Of a stretch of 64,000 nt of DNA, positions 48,135-56,155 are shown in pieces. Below the pieces are notes generated by a model. The model ran no database searches, was not told the origin of the DNA, and saw nothing but the letters and a program-made list of their open reading frames with translations. How positions within the stretch are numbered: position 1 is the stretch's first letter; each line of letters begins with the position of its first letter. Position numbers and translations under genes: made by a program. Source of the stretch: Caballeronia choica (lineage in GTDB: Bacteria > Pseudomonadota > Gammaproteobacteria > Burkholderiales > Burkholderiaceae); NCBI RefSeq assembly GCF_001544535.1, contig NZ_FCON02000005.1:82604-146603 (forward strand), read 5' to 3'.

Positions 48135-48193
48135 AGCGGTGGACAGGCCGAAAGCGCTGTCCACCGCTTGCCGTGCCGGGCACGCGGCACGGC
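48135..48193. other. Tandem hairpins between the pilin gene and pglL
   Basis: Stem 1 is AGCGGTGGACAG / CTGTCCACCGCT (48135-48146 with 48157-48168), 12 perfect pairs and a 10-base loop. Stem 2 is GCCGTGCC / GGCACGGC (48170-48177 with 48186-48193). Neither is followed by a T tract, so these look like RNA-stabilising or processing structures rather than terminators. Confidence 0.6.
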
Positions 48194-48205
48194 GTAAGTT
48201 CAACG

Positions 48206-48793
48206 TCAGGCGCGGCACTCCGGCGGTGCGAGATTCGACGGCAGCGTCGGGGCCTCCGCCGGGCTCGGACCCGCTCCGGGCGCCGGCAACGACGACGCCG
48301 TCTTGCCGCCCGCGAAACACTCCCAAGTCACCGAACCCGGTTGCACCACGCCCTTGGCGAGCGCGATGCGCGCGGTCGGCGCGTCGGCGTTATCCGGCGC
48401 CGAAGGCACCAGCACGAGCGTGTTCGAACCCGCCGGCGCGACGCGCGTCGTGTAGGCGATCGTCACCTGCCCCGTGTCGCTGTCGACGTGGATCGATTCG
48501 ATGTTGCGGGTGCCCGGCGGCGACGCGTAGCCGCCGCCCAGTTCCGAGCCGCTCGCCGCGTTCTCCGCCACGGCGAGCCGCGCCGACGACGCCAGCGACA
48601 ACCCCTCGCCCACCCTGCTGCGCGCCAGGTAGTCCTGATACGCCGGAATCGCGTACGCCGCGACCACGCCGACGATCGCCAGCACGATCATCAATTCGAT
48701 CAGCGTAAAACCCGTCGCCGACCTGTCTTTGCCTCGCTTTTGAAACCACCGCAGCGTAGTCGCCGCTCCAAACCCGCCAATCGCTAACGTCAT
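48206..48793 (-). CDS. pilA: Type IV pilin, PilA-like
   Basis: A 195-residue prepilin. The type III signal [18 protein letters not shown] places PilD cleavage after Gly28, with N-methyl-Phe as residue 1 and Glu+5. The hydrophobic helix, the [14 protein letters not shown] continuation and two C-terminal cysteines (about 159 and 193) follow. The loop between the cysteines is rich in Pro, Ala and Ser, as in O-glycosylated proteins. The 28-residue leader is longer than the usual 6-25. The start at 48793 follows GGGGGATAAGCG. No other pil gene is near. The adjacent pglL suggests that this pilin is its substrate. Confidence 0.88.
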   Translation of the reverse strand: MTLAIGGFGAATTLRWFQKRGKDRSATGFTLIELMIVLAIVGVVAAYAIPAYQDYLARSRVGEGLSLASSARLAVAENAASGSELGGGYASPPGTRNIESIHVDSDTGQVTIAYTTRVAPAGSNTLVLVPSAPDNADAPTARIALAKGVVQPGSVTWECFAGGKTASSLPAPGAGPSPAEAPTLPSNLAPPECRA

Positions 48794-48802
48794 CGCTTAT
48801 CC

Positions 48803-48851
48803 CCCAAAAAGACAAAAGCGCCCGACCCGCTCGATGCAGGCCGGACGCTTT
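48803..48851 (-). terminator. Terminator hairpin between the TerC-family gene and the pilin gene
   Basis: On the minus strand AAAGCGTCCGG pairs imperfectly with CGGGCGCTTT (48851-48815) and is followed by TGTCTTTTTG. The T tract runs directly into the pilin ribosome site, so it may end yjbE transcripts or attenuate pilin transcription. Confidence 0.7.
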
Positions 48852-48909
48852 CAATCGTATTGAGAGGCTCGTCGGCGCGACAGTCGGCCAATCGGCCAAC
48901 GTTGCGCCG

Positions 48910-49620
48910 TCAGTTGGTGGCGCGGCTTCCGCCAGCCAGCGCGCGGCGCCGGAAAAACCAGCCGGCCGCGAGCACGAGCAGCGCGCCCGCGATGCGCGCG
49001 GCATAACCGGCGCTCGTCGTATTGAGCGCGGGCCAACGGTCGATGAACGGATCGTCGATGATCAGCCCCGCCGCGATCCATCCGAGCAGCGCGGCGCCGA
49101 GCGCGATCACGAGCGGGAAGCGGTCGAGAAGCTTCAGCACCAGCGTGCTGCCCCACACGATCAACGGAATGCTGACGACCAGCCCGAAAATCACGAGCAC
49201 CAGCCGATGCTGCGGATCGGCGGCCTCGGCGGCACCCGCGATCGCGATGACATTGTCGAGGCTCATCACGGCATCGGCGACGATGATCGTCTTGACCGCC
49301 GCCCACAGCCGGTCGGACTGCGTGACATGGTGTTCGTCGTGGCCCGGCATCATCAGCTTGATGCCGATCCACAGCAGCAGCAGCCCGCCGACGAACTTGA
49401 GGAACGGCACGTCGAGCAGCACGACCGCAAACGCGATCAGCACCACGCGCAACAGAATCGCGCCGAGCGTGCCGAGCAGCACGCCGCGTGTGCGTTGCGG
49501 CGCTGGCAGGTTGCGGCACGCAAGCGCGATCACGACGGCGTTATCGCCCCCGAGCAGGATATCGATGATGATGATCTGGAAAACCGCGCCCCAGTGGAGC
49601 GTCGTGAGAAATTCGAGCAT
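48910..49620 (-). CDS. yjbE: TerC/YjbE-family membrane protein
   Basis: A 236-residue protein with about seven membrane helices. Two acidic metal-site motifs, LLGGDNAVVIAL (about 22-33) and SLDNVIAIAG, are the TerC hallmark. A His-rich cytoplasmic loop GHDEHH sits between them. Related proteins export Mn or Ca, and many are controlled by the yybP-ykoY Mn riboswitch; I looked upstream and did not recognise that motif. The ATG at 49620 gives MLEFLTTLHWG; a frame start at 49725 crosses the sucD terminator. Confidence 0.82.
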   Translation of the reverse strand: MLEFLTTLHWGAVFQIIIIDILLGGDNAVVIALACRNLPAPQRTRGVLLGTLGAILLRVVLIAFAVVLLDVPFLKFVGGLLLLWIGIKLMMPGHDEHHVTQSDRLWAAVKTIIVADAVMSLDNVIAIAGAAEAADPQHRLVLVIFGLVVSIPLIVWGSTLVLKLLDRFPLVIALGAALLGWIAAGLIIDDPFIDRWPALNTTSAGYAARIAGALLVLAAGWFFRRRALAGGSRATN

Positions 49621-49651
49621 GGATGAAGAGCAGGCGAAGCGGTAGCGGAAA

Positions 49652-49684
49652 TAAAAAAGCGAGGAAGCAAACGCTCCCTCGCTT
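49652..49684 (-). terminator. Terminator after sucD
   Basis: On the minus strand GCGAGGGAGC-GTTT-GCTTCCTCGC is followed by TTTTTT. It lies about 85 bases after the sucD stop and 32 bases before yjbE. Confidence 0.9.
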
Positions 49685-49767
49685 CTGAATCGACATTTTA
49701 CGAAAGGGTTCCGTAAGAGTACCAAACCCTGACATTTTCCGCCGCTTCGATCTTCGTTGAACCTGCC

Positions 49768-50649
49768 TCAGATCACCGATTTAAGCAAACGCGCCATTTC
49801 CGACGGGTTCTTCGTGACCTTGATGCCGCACGCGTCCATGATTTCGAGCTTGGCTTCCGCCGTGTCGGCACCGCCCGAGATCAGCGCGCCGGCGTGGCCC
49901 ATGCGCTTGCCCGGAGGCGCCGTCACGCCCGCGATGAAGCCGACCACCGGCTTCTTCATGTTGTCCTTGATCCAGTAGGCCGCGTTGGCTTCGTCCGGGC
50001 CGCCGATCTCGCCGATCATGATCACGGCGTCCGTGTCCGGATCGTCGTTGAACATCTGCATGATGTCGATGTGCTTCAGACCGTTGATCGGATCGCCGCC
50101 GATGCCCACCGCCGACGACTGGCCGAGGCCGAGCGCCGTCAACTGGCCGACTGCTTCATACGTCAGCGTGCCCGAACGCGACACCACGCCGATGCGGCCC
50201 TTCTTGTGGATGTGGCCCGGCATGATGCCGATCTTCAGTTCGTCCGGCGTGATCGTGCCCGGGCAGTTCGGTCCGAGGAGCAGCGTCTTGCGGTTCTCGC
50301 GGCGCATGCGGTCCTTGATCTCGAGCATGTCGCGGACCGGAATGCCTTCCGTGATGCAGATCGCGAGATCGAGGTCGGCCTCGACGGCTTCCCAGATCGC
50401 GGCGGCGGCGCCCGCGGGCGGCACGTAAATGACCGAAACGGTCGCGCCCGTTTCGGCCTTCGCTTCCGCGACACTCGCGTAGATCGGAATGCCTTCGAAG
50501 TCTTCGCCCGCGCGCTTCGGGTTGACGCCCGCAACGTACGCTTCGCGGCCGTTCGCGTACTCGCGGCACGCGCGCGTGTGGAACTGACCGGTCTTGCCGG
50601 TGATGCCCTGCGTGATGACCTTGGTGTCTTTGTTGATCAGAATCGACAT
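49768..50649 (-). CDS. sucD: Succinate-CoA ligase, alpha subunit
   Basis: A 293-residue subunit that binds CoA and carries the phosphohistidine of the TCA-cycle step succinyl-CoA to succinate. The CoA-site start [16 protein letters not shown], the [10 protein letters not shown] motif and the phospho-His segment [17 protein letters not shown] are present. It pairs with SucC, encoded 124 bases upstream across two strong hairpins. The length is normal. Confidence 0.96.
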   Translation of the reverse strand: MSILINKDTKVITQGITGKTGQFHTRACREYANGREAYVAGVNPKRAGEDFEGIPIYASVAEAKAETGATVSVIYVPPAGAAAAIWEAVEADLDLAICITEGIPVRDMLEIKDRMRRENRKTLLLGPNCPGTITPDELKIGIMPGHIHKKGRIGVVSRSGTLTYEAVGQLTALGLGQSSAVGIGGDPINGLKHIDIMQMFNDDPDTDAVIMIGEIGGPDEANAAYWIKDNMKKPVVGFIAGVTAPPGKRMGHAGALISGGADTAEAKLEIMDACGIKVTKNPSEMARLLKSVI

Positions 50650-50669
50650 GTATAGACCTCTGTTCGTTT

Positions 50670-50777
50670 GGCGGCGCTTTTCCGCGTGAGTGCTTCACGC
50701 GCGGACAAGCGCCGCCATGCGTATCTGGTGGAACGGAACGCCCGTAAGTGCTTTTCGAATGACCGAAAAGCGCTTAC
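50670..50777. other. Two strong hairpins in the sucC-sucD intercistronic region
   Basis: One stem is GGCGGCGCTT / AAGCGCCGCC (50670-50679 with 50707-50716), extended inward by TCCGCG-type pairs. The other is GTAAGTGCTTTTCG / CGAAAAGCGCTTAC (50744-50757 with 50764-50777, one mismatch) and includes the sucC stop codon. No T tract is visible, so RNA stabilisation or processing is more likely than termination. Confidence 0.7.
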
Positions 50778-51940
50778 TTGCCTTCGGCCGCGGCGACGAC
50801 CTTCTGCGCGGCTTCTTCCATGCTGTCGGCCGCGATGATCGGCAGGCCGGAGTCCGCCAGAATCTTCTTGCCAAGGTCTTCGTTCGTGCCCTTCATGCGC
50901 ACGACGAGCGGCACCTGCAGCGCCACCGCCTTCGATGCCGTCACCACGCCTTCCGCGATCACGTCGCAGCGCATGATGCCGCCGAAGATGTTCACGAGGA
51001 TCGCCTTGAGGTTCGGATTCTTCAGCATGATCTTGAAGGCTTCCGTGACCTTCTCGGTCGTGGCGCCACCGCCGACGTCCAGGAAGTTCGCCGGTTCGCC
51101 GCCGAACAGCTTGATCGTGTCCATCGTCGCCATCGCGAGGCCCGCGCCGTTCACCAGACACCCGATGTTGCCGTCGAGCGAGATGTACGCGAGGTCGAAC
51201 TTCGACGCTTCCACTTCAGCCGGATCTTCTTCGTCGATATCGCGATACGCGACGACGTCCGGATGACGGAACAGCGCGTTCGAGTCGAAGTTGAACTTGG
51301 CGTCGAGCGCGATCACCTTGCCATCGCCGGTGACGATCAGCGGGTTGATTTCGGCGAGCGACGCGTCGGTTTCCCAGAACGCCTTGTACAAGCCTTGCAG
51401 GATCGCGCGCGCTTGCGGGATCGATGCATCGGGGATGCCGATCTTGCGCGCGAGGTCGTCGGCGTCCTTGTCTTGCAAGCCGGTTGCGGGCTCGACGGCG
51501 AACTTGTGCAGCAGGTCCGGCGTCTTTTCCGCGACTTCCTCGATGTCCATGCCGCCTTCGCTCGACGCCATCACGACGACCTTCTGCGAAATACGGTCGA
51601 GCACGAGGCCGACGTACAGTTCCTTCTTGATGTCAGCGCCTTCCTCGATGAGCAGGCGATTCACCTTCTGGCCTTCAGGGCCGGTCTGATGGGTGACGAG
51701 CTGCATGCCGAGGATCTGGTTCGCATATTCGCGGACCTGCTCAATCGACTTCGCGACCTTCACGCCACCGCCCTTGCCGCGGCCGCCAGCGTGAATCTGC
51801 GCCTTGACGACCCAAACCGGGCCGCCCAGCTCCTGTGCGGCCTTGACCGCATCATCCACCGAGAACACGGGCTTGCCGCGCGGGACCGCGACGCCGAATT
51901 TCCGCAGGATTTCCTTACCCTGGTACTCGTGAATCTTCAT
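50774..51940 (-). CDS. sucC: Succinate-CoA ligase, beta subunit (ADP-forming)
   Basis: A 388-residue ATP-grasp subunit that binds succinate and the nucleotide. The N-terminal [17 protein letters not shown], the ATP-grasp loop [16 protein letters not shown] and the C-terminal [16 protein letters not shown] are diagnostic. GAAGGAATCACGC precedes the ATG. It is the first gene of sucCD; the promoter must lie in the 134 bases before it, where I cannot fix the boxes. Confidence 0.96.
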   Translation of the reverse strand: MKIHEYQGKEILRKFGVAVPRGKPVFSVDDAVKAAQELGGPVWVVKAQIHAGGRGKGGGVKVAKSIEQVREYANQILGMQLVTHQTGPEGQKVNRLLIEEGADIKKELYVGLVLDRISQKVVVMASSEGGMDIEEVAEKTPDLLHKFAVEPATGLQDKDADDLARKIGIPDASIPQARAILQGLYKAFWETDASLAEINPLIVTGDGKVIALDAKFNFDSNALFRHPDVVAYRDIDEEDPAEVEASKFDLAYISLDGNIGCLVNGAGLAMATMDTIKLFGGEPANFLDVGGGATTEKVTEAFKIMLKNPNLKAILVNIFGGIMRCDVIAEGVVTASKAVALQVPLVVRMKGTNEDLGKKILADSGLPIIAADSMEEAAQKVVAAAEGK

Positions 51941-52074
51941 GCGTGATTCCTTCAGTCTGAGAGTTGGATTGAACTTCGCTTGTCTTGAACGCTTTTCTTG
52001 AATCGCTGCTCTTTCTTCTTTGCTTTTTATTTGTCCGCTAACCGGCGGTGCCGGATTGCGCGTGGCGTGTGCGT

Positions 52075-52692
52075 CTAACCCGTCTTTTTCTCGATGTCCG
52101 GACGTTCATCGGACTCACGCGGCTTGCGGCCGAACCAGCGCGGGTAATACTCGGCGACCGCGGGGCCGTCGAAGCGCAATGCGTTGCAGCGGCCGAGCTG
52201 GAAGGGCGGTTGGTCTTCGGCTGGTGTCGTCGCTTCGCCGCTCGGACTTCCGTTTTCAGTGTTCCAGACATCGCCAGCGAAAGCCTGGATCGCGGCGGTT
52301 GGCAGGACGGCGCACAGCTCGGTGATATGCGTGCAGCCAGCGATGCCGCGCAACAGCCGATTGACTTCGCGACGAAAATTCTGAAGGAGATTGAGACCGA
52401 TGAGCGAACGGTAGGCGGGATTCGACGCTGCGCAAAGACCGTCATAGGGCGCCCATTCCGACGACGCCTCGGCGTCGACGATGGTGAGCTTGCGGTCGAT
52501 GGTGATGCGCAGCCAGAGTTCATGGATCGGCAGGCCGTTCGGCCGGACGCCCGTCGCGAGATGAACATCGCGCGGCTTTTCATCGGTTAGACAGGCTTCG
52601 ATGTCCCACAATCCGTCATCACGCTCAAAAGCTTCCACTCGAATCGCGCGGCGATGGCGCAACTGTCGGGAAACGGGCGGAGAAAGCGGCAT
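52075..52692 (-). CDS. DUF2889 domain protein
   Basis: A 205-residue soluble protein of the DUF2889 type: [22 protein letters not shown], then ELWLRITID, and [20 protein letters not shown] with conserved Cys and His. The C-terminus adds a Pro/Glu-rich stretch and HYPRW-like aromatic residues (AEYYPRWFG). The function is unknown. The ATG at 52692 gives [15 protein letters not shown]; an earlier ATG at 52737 sits in a TATGCTAAAAT sequence that looks like the -10 box. Confidence 0.78.
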   Translation of the reverse strand: MPLSPPVSRQLRHRRAIRVEAFERDDGLWDIEACLTDEKPRDVHLATGVRPNGLPIHELWLRITIDRKLTIVDAEASSEWAPYDGLCAASNPAYRSLIGLNLLQNFRREVNRLLRGIAGCTHITELCAVLPTAAIQAFAGDVWNTENGSPSGEATTPAEDQPPFQLGRCNALRFDGPAVAEYYPRWFGRKPRESDERPDIEKKTG

Positions 52693-52836
52693 GCGAGAAA
52701 GGGAAGGCCGGAGGGGAAAACCATTGAATTTTAGCATATTGGGTATTTCAGGCTCGCACGATGTGGGGCATGCGTTTCGGCCTGCCGCGCCCGGTGGTCG
52801 AGCCGGGCGGTCGAACCCGATGGCGGCGCGTGGCGC

Positions 52837-53973
52837 TCAATCGTCGGGCGGGTCGGTTGTCCGGTCGTCGTCGCCTTTCAGCACTTTGGCGATCGTGCCG
52901 CCCGAAAAACCTCGGGCGGCCAGAAACCTTGCCTGCTTGGCCCGTTCCGCCGAAGTGGCCGGCGGCGTGCCGAATTTCCTGCTCCACACGGCATGAGCGC
53001 GCGCCAACTCGGTTTGTGACAGCTTGTCGCCGGTTTGCCGGAGCAACGCGTCGCCGACGTCATGGCGCTTGAGTTCATTGACGATCCGGCTTGCACCCAT
53101 GCGCCCCGCTCGCCGGTGCACGATGCTCTCGACAAAGCGCTCGTTCGACAACCACCCTTCCCGCTCGAGCGCATCGAGCAGCATTTCGAGCGAATCGGCT
53201 TCTTCGACGAATGGCACGAGCTTGCGCGACAACTCCGCCCTGCTGTACTCGCGACGCGAAAGATAACCCAGCGCGCGACCCTTCAGCGACCGCTGCGGGC
53301 GCTTGCTGGCTTTGGCATTCTCCTCGGAAGCCTTGCCGCGAGATTGCGTCGAGCGGCTATAGACCGATTCACTGAATGCGGGCTCGACGTGCGGCGGCGC
53401 TGATGGCGTTGGATCAGGTACGCACTGTTCGAACGGCTCGAAGGGATCGGCGTCTTCGAAGGGATCGTGGGGCGCACGGTATTCCATACGGGGCGTCGGC
53501 TGCGCCGGATGGCTGGCCTTCGCGCCGCCAGGATTTTCGAGCGTTTGCGCAAGCAACGCACGAGCGCGTTCGAGACGCTCGGCGCTGCGGGCTTCGGAGG
53601 CGGGGTTGTCGCGCTCTGGCGGTGTCGACGCCGGCGGATTTGTCAAAGCTGGCGGTTTTGTCGAAGCTGGCGGGTTTGTCGACGCTGGCGGGTTTGTCGA
53701 CGCTTCATCGCGCGAAACGCCGCTCCCGGAAGCGCCGCCCCAAACGCGACGCGCCGACGCGGTTCTCTCCGCGCCGGCGCGTTCGCTCTTCCGCCCCCAG
53801 CCACGCGTGCCCTTCGATGCGCTCGCCCGCTCGCTGCTTCGTTCGTAGCGGTCGCCGCTTCCGGCATCGACGCCGCTTTCGCCGGCGTCGCTACCCGAGC
53901 CGTCCGGGTTCCGGTCTTCATCGCGGCTTTTCTCGCCGCCGACCTTCGACCCGAACCGGCTCTTGCGCATCAT
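52837..53973 (-). CDS. recX: RecX regulatory protein with a long N-terminal extension
   Basis: A 378-residue protein. The last 160 residues are a RecX domain (LKGRALGYLSRREYSRAELSRK, REGWLSNERFVESIVHRR, then a third three-helix repeat), which modulates RecA filaments. The first 215 residues are polar and low in complexity, with repeats of the unit NPPAST encoded by 18-base tandem repeats. Usual RecX length is 150-270, so the true start may be internal, but the frame is open and recA lies 52 bases upstream. ATG 53973 or 53970 is possible. It is co-directional with recA, as is common. Confidence 0.85.
   Translation of the reverse strand: MMRKSRFGSKVGGEKSRDEDRNPDGSGSDAGESGVDAGSGDRYERSSERASASKGTRGWGRKSERAGAERTASARRVWGGASGSGVSRDEASTNPPASTNPPASTKPPALTNPPASTPPERDNPASEARSAERLERARALLAQTLENPGGAKASHPAQPTPRMEYRAPHDPFEDADPFEPFEQCVPDPTPSAPPHVEPAFSESVYSRSTQSRGKASEENAKASKRPQRSLKGRALGYLSRREYSRAELSRKLVPFVEEADSLEMLLDALEREGWLSNERFVESIVHRRAGRMGASRIVNELKRHDVGDALLRQTGDKLSQTELARAHAVWSRKFGTPPATSAERAKQARFLAARGFSGGTIAKVLKGDDDRTTDPPDD
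53624..53695. repeat. Tandem 18-base repeats inside recX
   Basis: Four units of the form GTCGACGCTGGCGGGTTT (53624, 53642, 53660, 53678) plus a partial fifth. Each encodes six residues of the AST-NPP repeat in the extended RecX N-terminus. Copy number changes would keep the frame. Confidence 0.85.
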
Positions 53974-53995
53974 CAAGTGCGTACTGAGTGTGAGT

Positions 53996-54028
53996 GCTTA
54001 GGGCTTAGGGCTTAGGGCTTAGGGCTTA
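53996..54028. repeat. TTAGGGC heptamer array at the recA 3' end
   Basis: GCTTA followed by four exact GGGCTTA units (54001-54028). The last unit contains the recA stop codon (54026-54028 on the minus strand). The remainder fills the recA-recX spacer. Confidence 0.9.
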
Positions 54029-55096
54029 CTCCTCGTCCGCAACCGCGACGCCCGGAACAACCGCTTCCGCCATCGCATTGACGCCAAGGGACTCGCGAAT
54101 CTTGTTCTCGATTTCGCGTGCCATGTCCGGATTCTCGCGCAGGAATTCACGCGCGTTGTCCTTGCCCTGGCCGATCCGTTCGCCGTTGTAGCTATACCAG
54201 GCGCCGGCCTTGTCGACGAGTTTCGCCTGCACGCCCAGATCGATGATTTCGCCCTGACGCGAAATGCCCTCGCCGTACAGGATGTCGAAGATCGCTTCCC
54301 GGAACGGCGGCGCCACCTTGTTCTTCACCACCTTCACGCGCGTTTCGTTGCCGATCACCTCGTCGTTCTTCTTGATCGAGCCGATCCGGCGAATATCGAG
54401 ACGCACCGACGCGTAGAACTTCAGCGCATTGCCGCCCGTGGTGGTTTCCGGATTGCCGAACATCACGCCGATCTTCATGCGGATCTGGTTGATGAAGATC
54501 ACGAGGCAGTTCGTGCGCTTGATCGTGCCGGTCAGCTTGCGCAACGCCTGCGACATCAGCCGCGCCTGCAAACCCGGCAGCGAGTCGCCCATTTCGCCTT
54601 CGATTTCAGCCTTCGGCACGAGCGCCGCGACCGAGTCGATGACGATCATGTCGATCGAGCCCGAACGTACGAGCGCATCCGCGATTTCCAGCGCCTGTTC
54701 GCCCGTGTCCGGCTGGGAGATCAGCAGGTCGGATGCGTTCACGCCCAGCTTCTGCGCGTACTGGACGTCCAGCGCGTGCTCCGCGTCGATGAACGCCGCC
54801 GTGCCGCCGATCTTCTGCATTTCAGCGATCACCTGCAGCGTGAGCGTGGTCTTGCCCGACGATTCCGGGCCGTAGATTTCCACCACGCGCCCGCGCGGCA
54901 AGCCGCCGACGCCGAGCGCGATGTCCAGACCGAGCGACCCGGTGGACACCACCTGAATGTCTTCGACCACTTCACCCGCGCCGAGCCGCATGATCGACCC
55001 TTTGCCGAACTGCTTTTCGATCTGCGCCAACGCGGCGGCCAGCGCCTTGCTCTTCTCTGCAGACATCCCGCCCGGGCCTTTCTTGCTTTCTTCCAT
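54026..55096 (-). CDS. recA: Recombinase RecA
   Basis: A 356-residue DNA-dependent ATPase for strand exchange and SOS induction. Walker [10 protein letters not shown] (76-84), the Glu-containing IDAEHALD, Walker [10 protein letters not shown], and loop L2 ([18 protein letters not shown]) are intact. The acidic C-tail ends in VADEE. AAGGACGATTC precedes the ATG at 55096. A perfect LexA box 81 bases upstream marks SOS control. recX follows on the same strand. Confidence 0.98.
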   Translation of the reverse strand: MEESKKGPGGMSAEKSKALAAALAQIEKQFGKGSIMRLGAGEVVEDIQVVSTGSLGLDIALGVGGLPRGRVVEIYGPESSGKTTLTLQVIAEMQKIGGTAAFIDAEHALDVQYAQKLGVNASDLLISQPDTGEQALEIADALVRSGSIDMIVIDSVAALVPKAEIEGEMGDSLPGLQARLMSQALRKLTGTIKRTNCLVIFINQIRMKIGVMFGNPETTTGGNALKFYASVRLDIRRIGSIKKNDEVIGNETRVKVVKNKVAPPFREAIFDILYGEGISRQGEIIDLGVQAKLVDKAGAWYSYNGERIGQGKDNAREFLRENPDMAREIENKIRESLGVNAMAEAVVPGVAVADEE

Positions 55097-55176
55097 GAAT
55101 CGTCCTTTGCTATGATGAACGGCGTCTGAGATATGCGCGTGCGGGGCCAAACCCGTCGGTCGCGCTAATCCGGACA

Positions 55177-55192
55177 CTGTATAAAAAAACAG
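55177..55192 (-). promoter_or_regulatory. LexA (SOS) box and promoter of recA
   Basis: CTGT-TTTTTTAT-ACAG on the minus strand is a perfect CTGT-N8-ACAG LexA site. TATACA inside it can serve as the -10 box, with TTGCAA about 15 bases further upstream as the -35. Confidence 0.9.
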
Positions 55193-55324
55193 TAGTTTTT
55201 GCAAGCCCGATCATCGGGGCGCAGCATTTTAAGCGCCCGCGAACCGCGCAAAAACCACAACAACACCTGGAGACCGCCGCGCCGGGCGAATTGCGGTGCC
55301 GGCAATGCCCTCGCGCACATCACG

Positions 55325-56149
55325 ATGCGAATCCTCATTGCCGAAGACGACAGCATACTCGCGGACGGGTTGGTTCGATCACTCCGCCAATCGGGATACG
55401 CCGTCGACCATGTGAAGCACGGCGCCGAAGCCGATACCGCGCTTTCGCTCCAGACTTTCGACCTCCTGATCCTCGATCTCGGCCTGCCGCTGATGTCGGG
55501 TCTCGAAGTCCTGCGCCGCCTGCGTGCACGCAATTCGCAGATGCCGGTCCTGATCCTGACCGCCGCCGACAGCGTCGACGAGCGCGTGAAAGGCCTCGAT
55601 CTCGGCGCCGACGACTACATGGCGAAGCCCTTCGCGCTCAACGAACTCGAGGCCCGCGTGCGTGCGCTCACGCGGCGCGGCGCGGGCGGCGGACCGACCG
55701 TCGTGCGGCACGGCTCGCTGTCGTTCGACCAGGTCGGCCGGATCGCCTATATCAACGAGCAGGTGATCGAGTTGTCCGCGCGCGAGCTGGGCGTGCTCGA
55801 AGTGCTGCTGCAGCGGATCGGCCGGCTCGTGTCGAAGGAACAACTCGTCAATCACCTGTGCGAATGGGGCGAGGAAGTCAGCAACAACGCGATCGAGGTG
55901 TACGTGCACCGGCTGCGCAAGAAGATCGAGCCGAGCGGCGCACGGATCATGACGGTGCGCGGGCTCGGGTATTCGCTGGAAAAGACCACCGGCACGGCGG
56001 GCGGAAACGCCGCGGGCACGCAATCCGGCCCGCAGACGAACGCTCAACCGGGCCCGAACGCGGGACAAGGCCCGGCCGCCGGCACGGACGCGAACCCGTC
56101 GTCGAGCGCGACCCCGATGCCTGCAAGCCCTCACTCTCACTATAAGTAG
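55325..56149 (+). CDS. tctD: OmpR-family response regulator, TctD-like
   Basis: A 274-residue regulator: receiver with EDD at 7-9, Asp51 (LILDLGLP) and the switch Lys in DDYMAKPFA, then a winged helix (EVYVHRLRKKIEPSGARIMTVRG). An extra C-terminal tail of about 45 residues rich in Gly, Ala, Pro and Gln is unusual. The ATG at 55325 gives the family start MRILIAEDDS. Its kinase follows 6 bases later. The TctD assignment, a regulator of tricarboxylate uptake, is by similarity of both partners and is tentative. Confidence 0.85.
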   Translation: MRILIAEDDSILADGLVRSLRQSGYAVDHVKHGAEADTALSLQTFDLLILDLGLPLMSGLEVLRRLRARNSQMPVLILTAADSVDERVKGLDLGADDYMAKPFALNELEARVRALTRRGAGGGPTVVRHGSLSFDQVGRIAYINEQVIELSARELGVLEVLLQRIGRLVSKEQLVNHLCEWGEEVSNNAIEVYVHRLRKKIEPSGARIMTVRGLGYSLEKTTGTAGGNAAGTQSGPQTNAQPGPNAGQGPAAGTDANPSSSATPMPASPHSHYK

Positions 56150-56155
56150 ACCCAC

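Noticed and set aside
49621-49767. A yybP-ykoY manganese riboswitch before the TerC-family gene
   Set aside because: I looked because such genes often have one, but only the sucD terminator is seen and no conserved riboswitch core is recognised.
52039-52052. A terminator after the DUF2889 gene
   Set aside because: The CCGGC-GGT-GCCGG hairpin is short and is not followed by a T tract on the minus strand.
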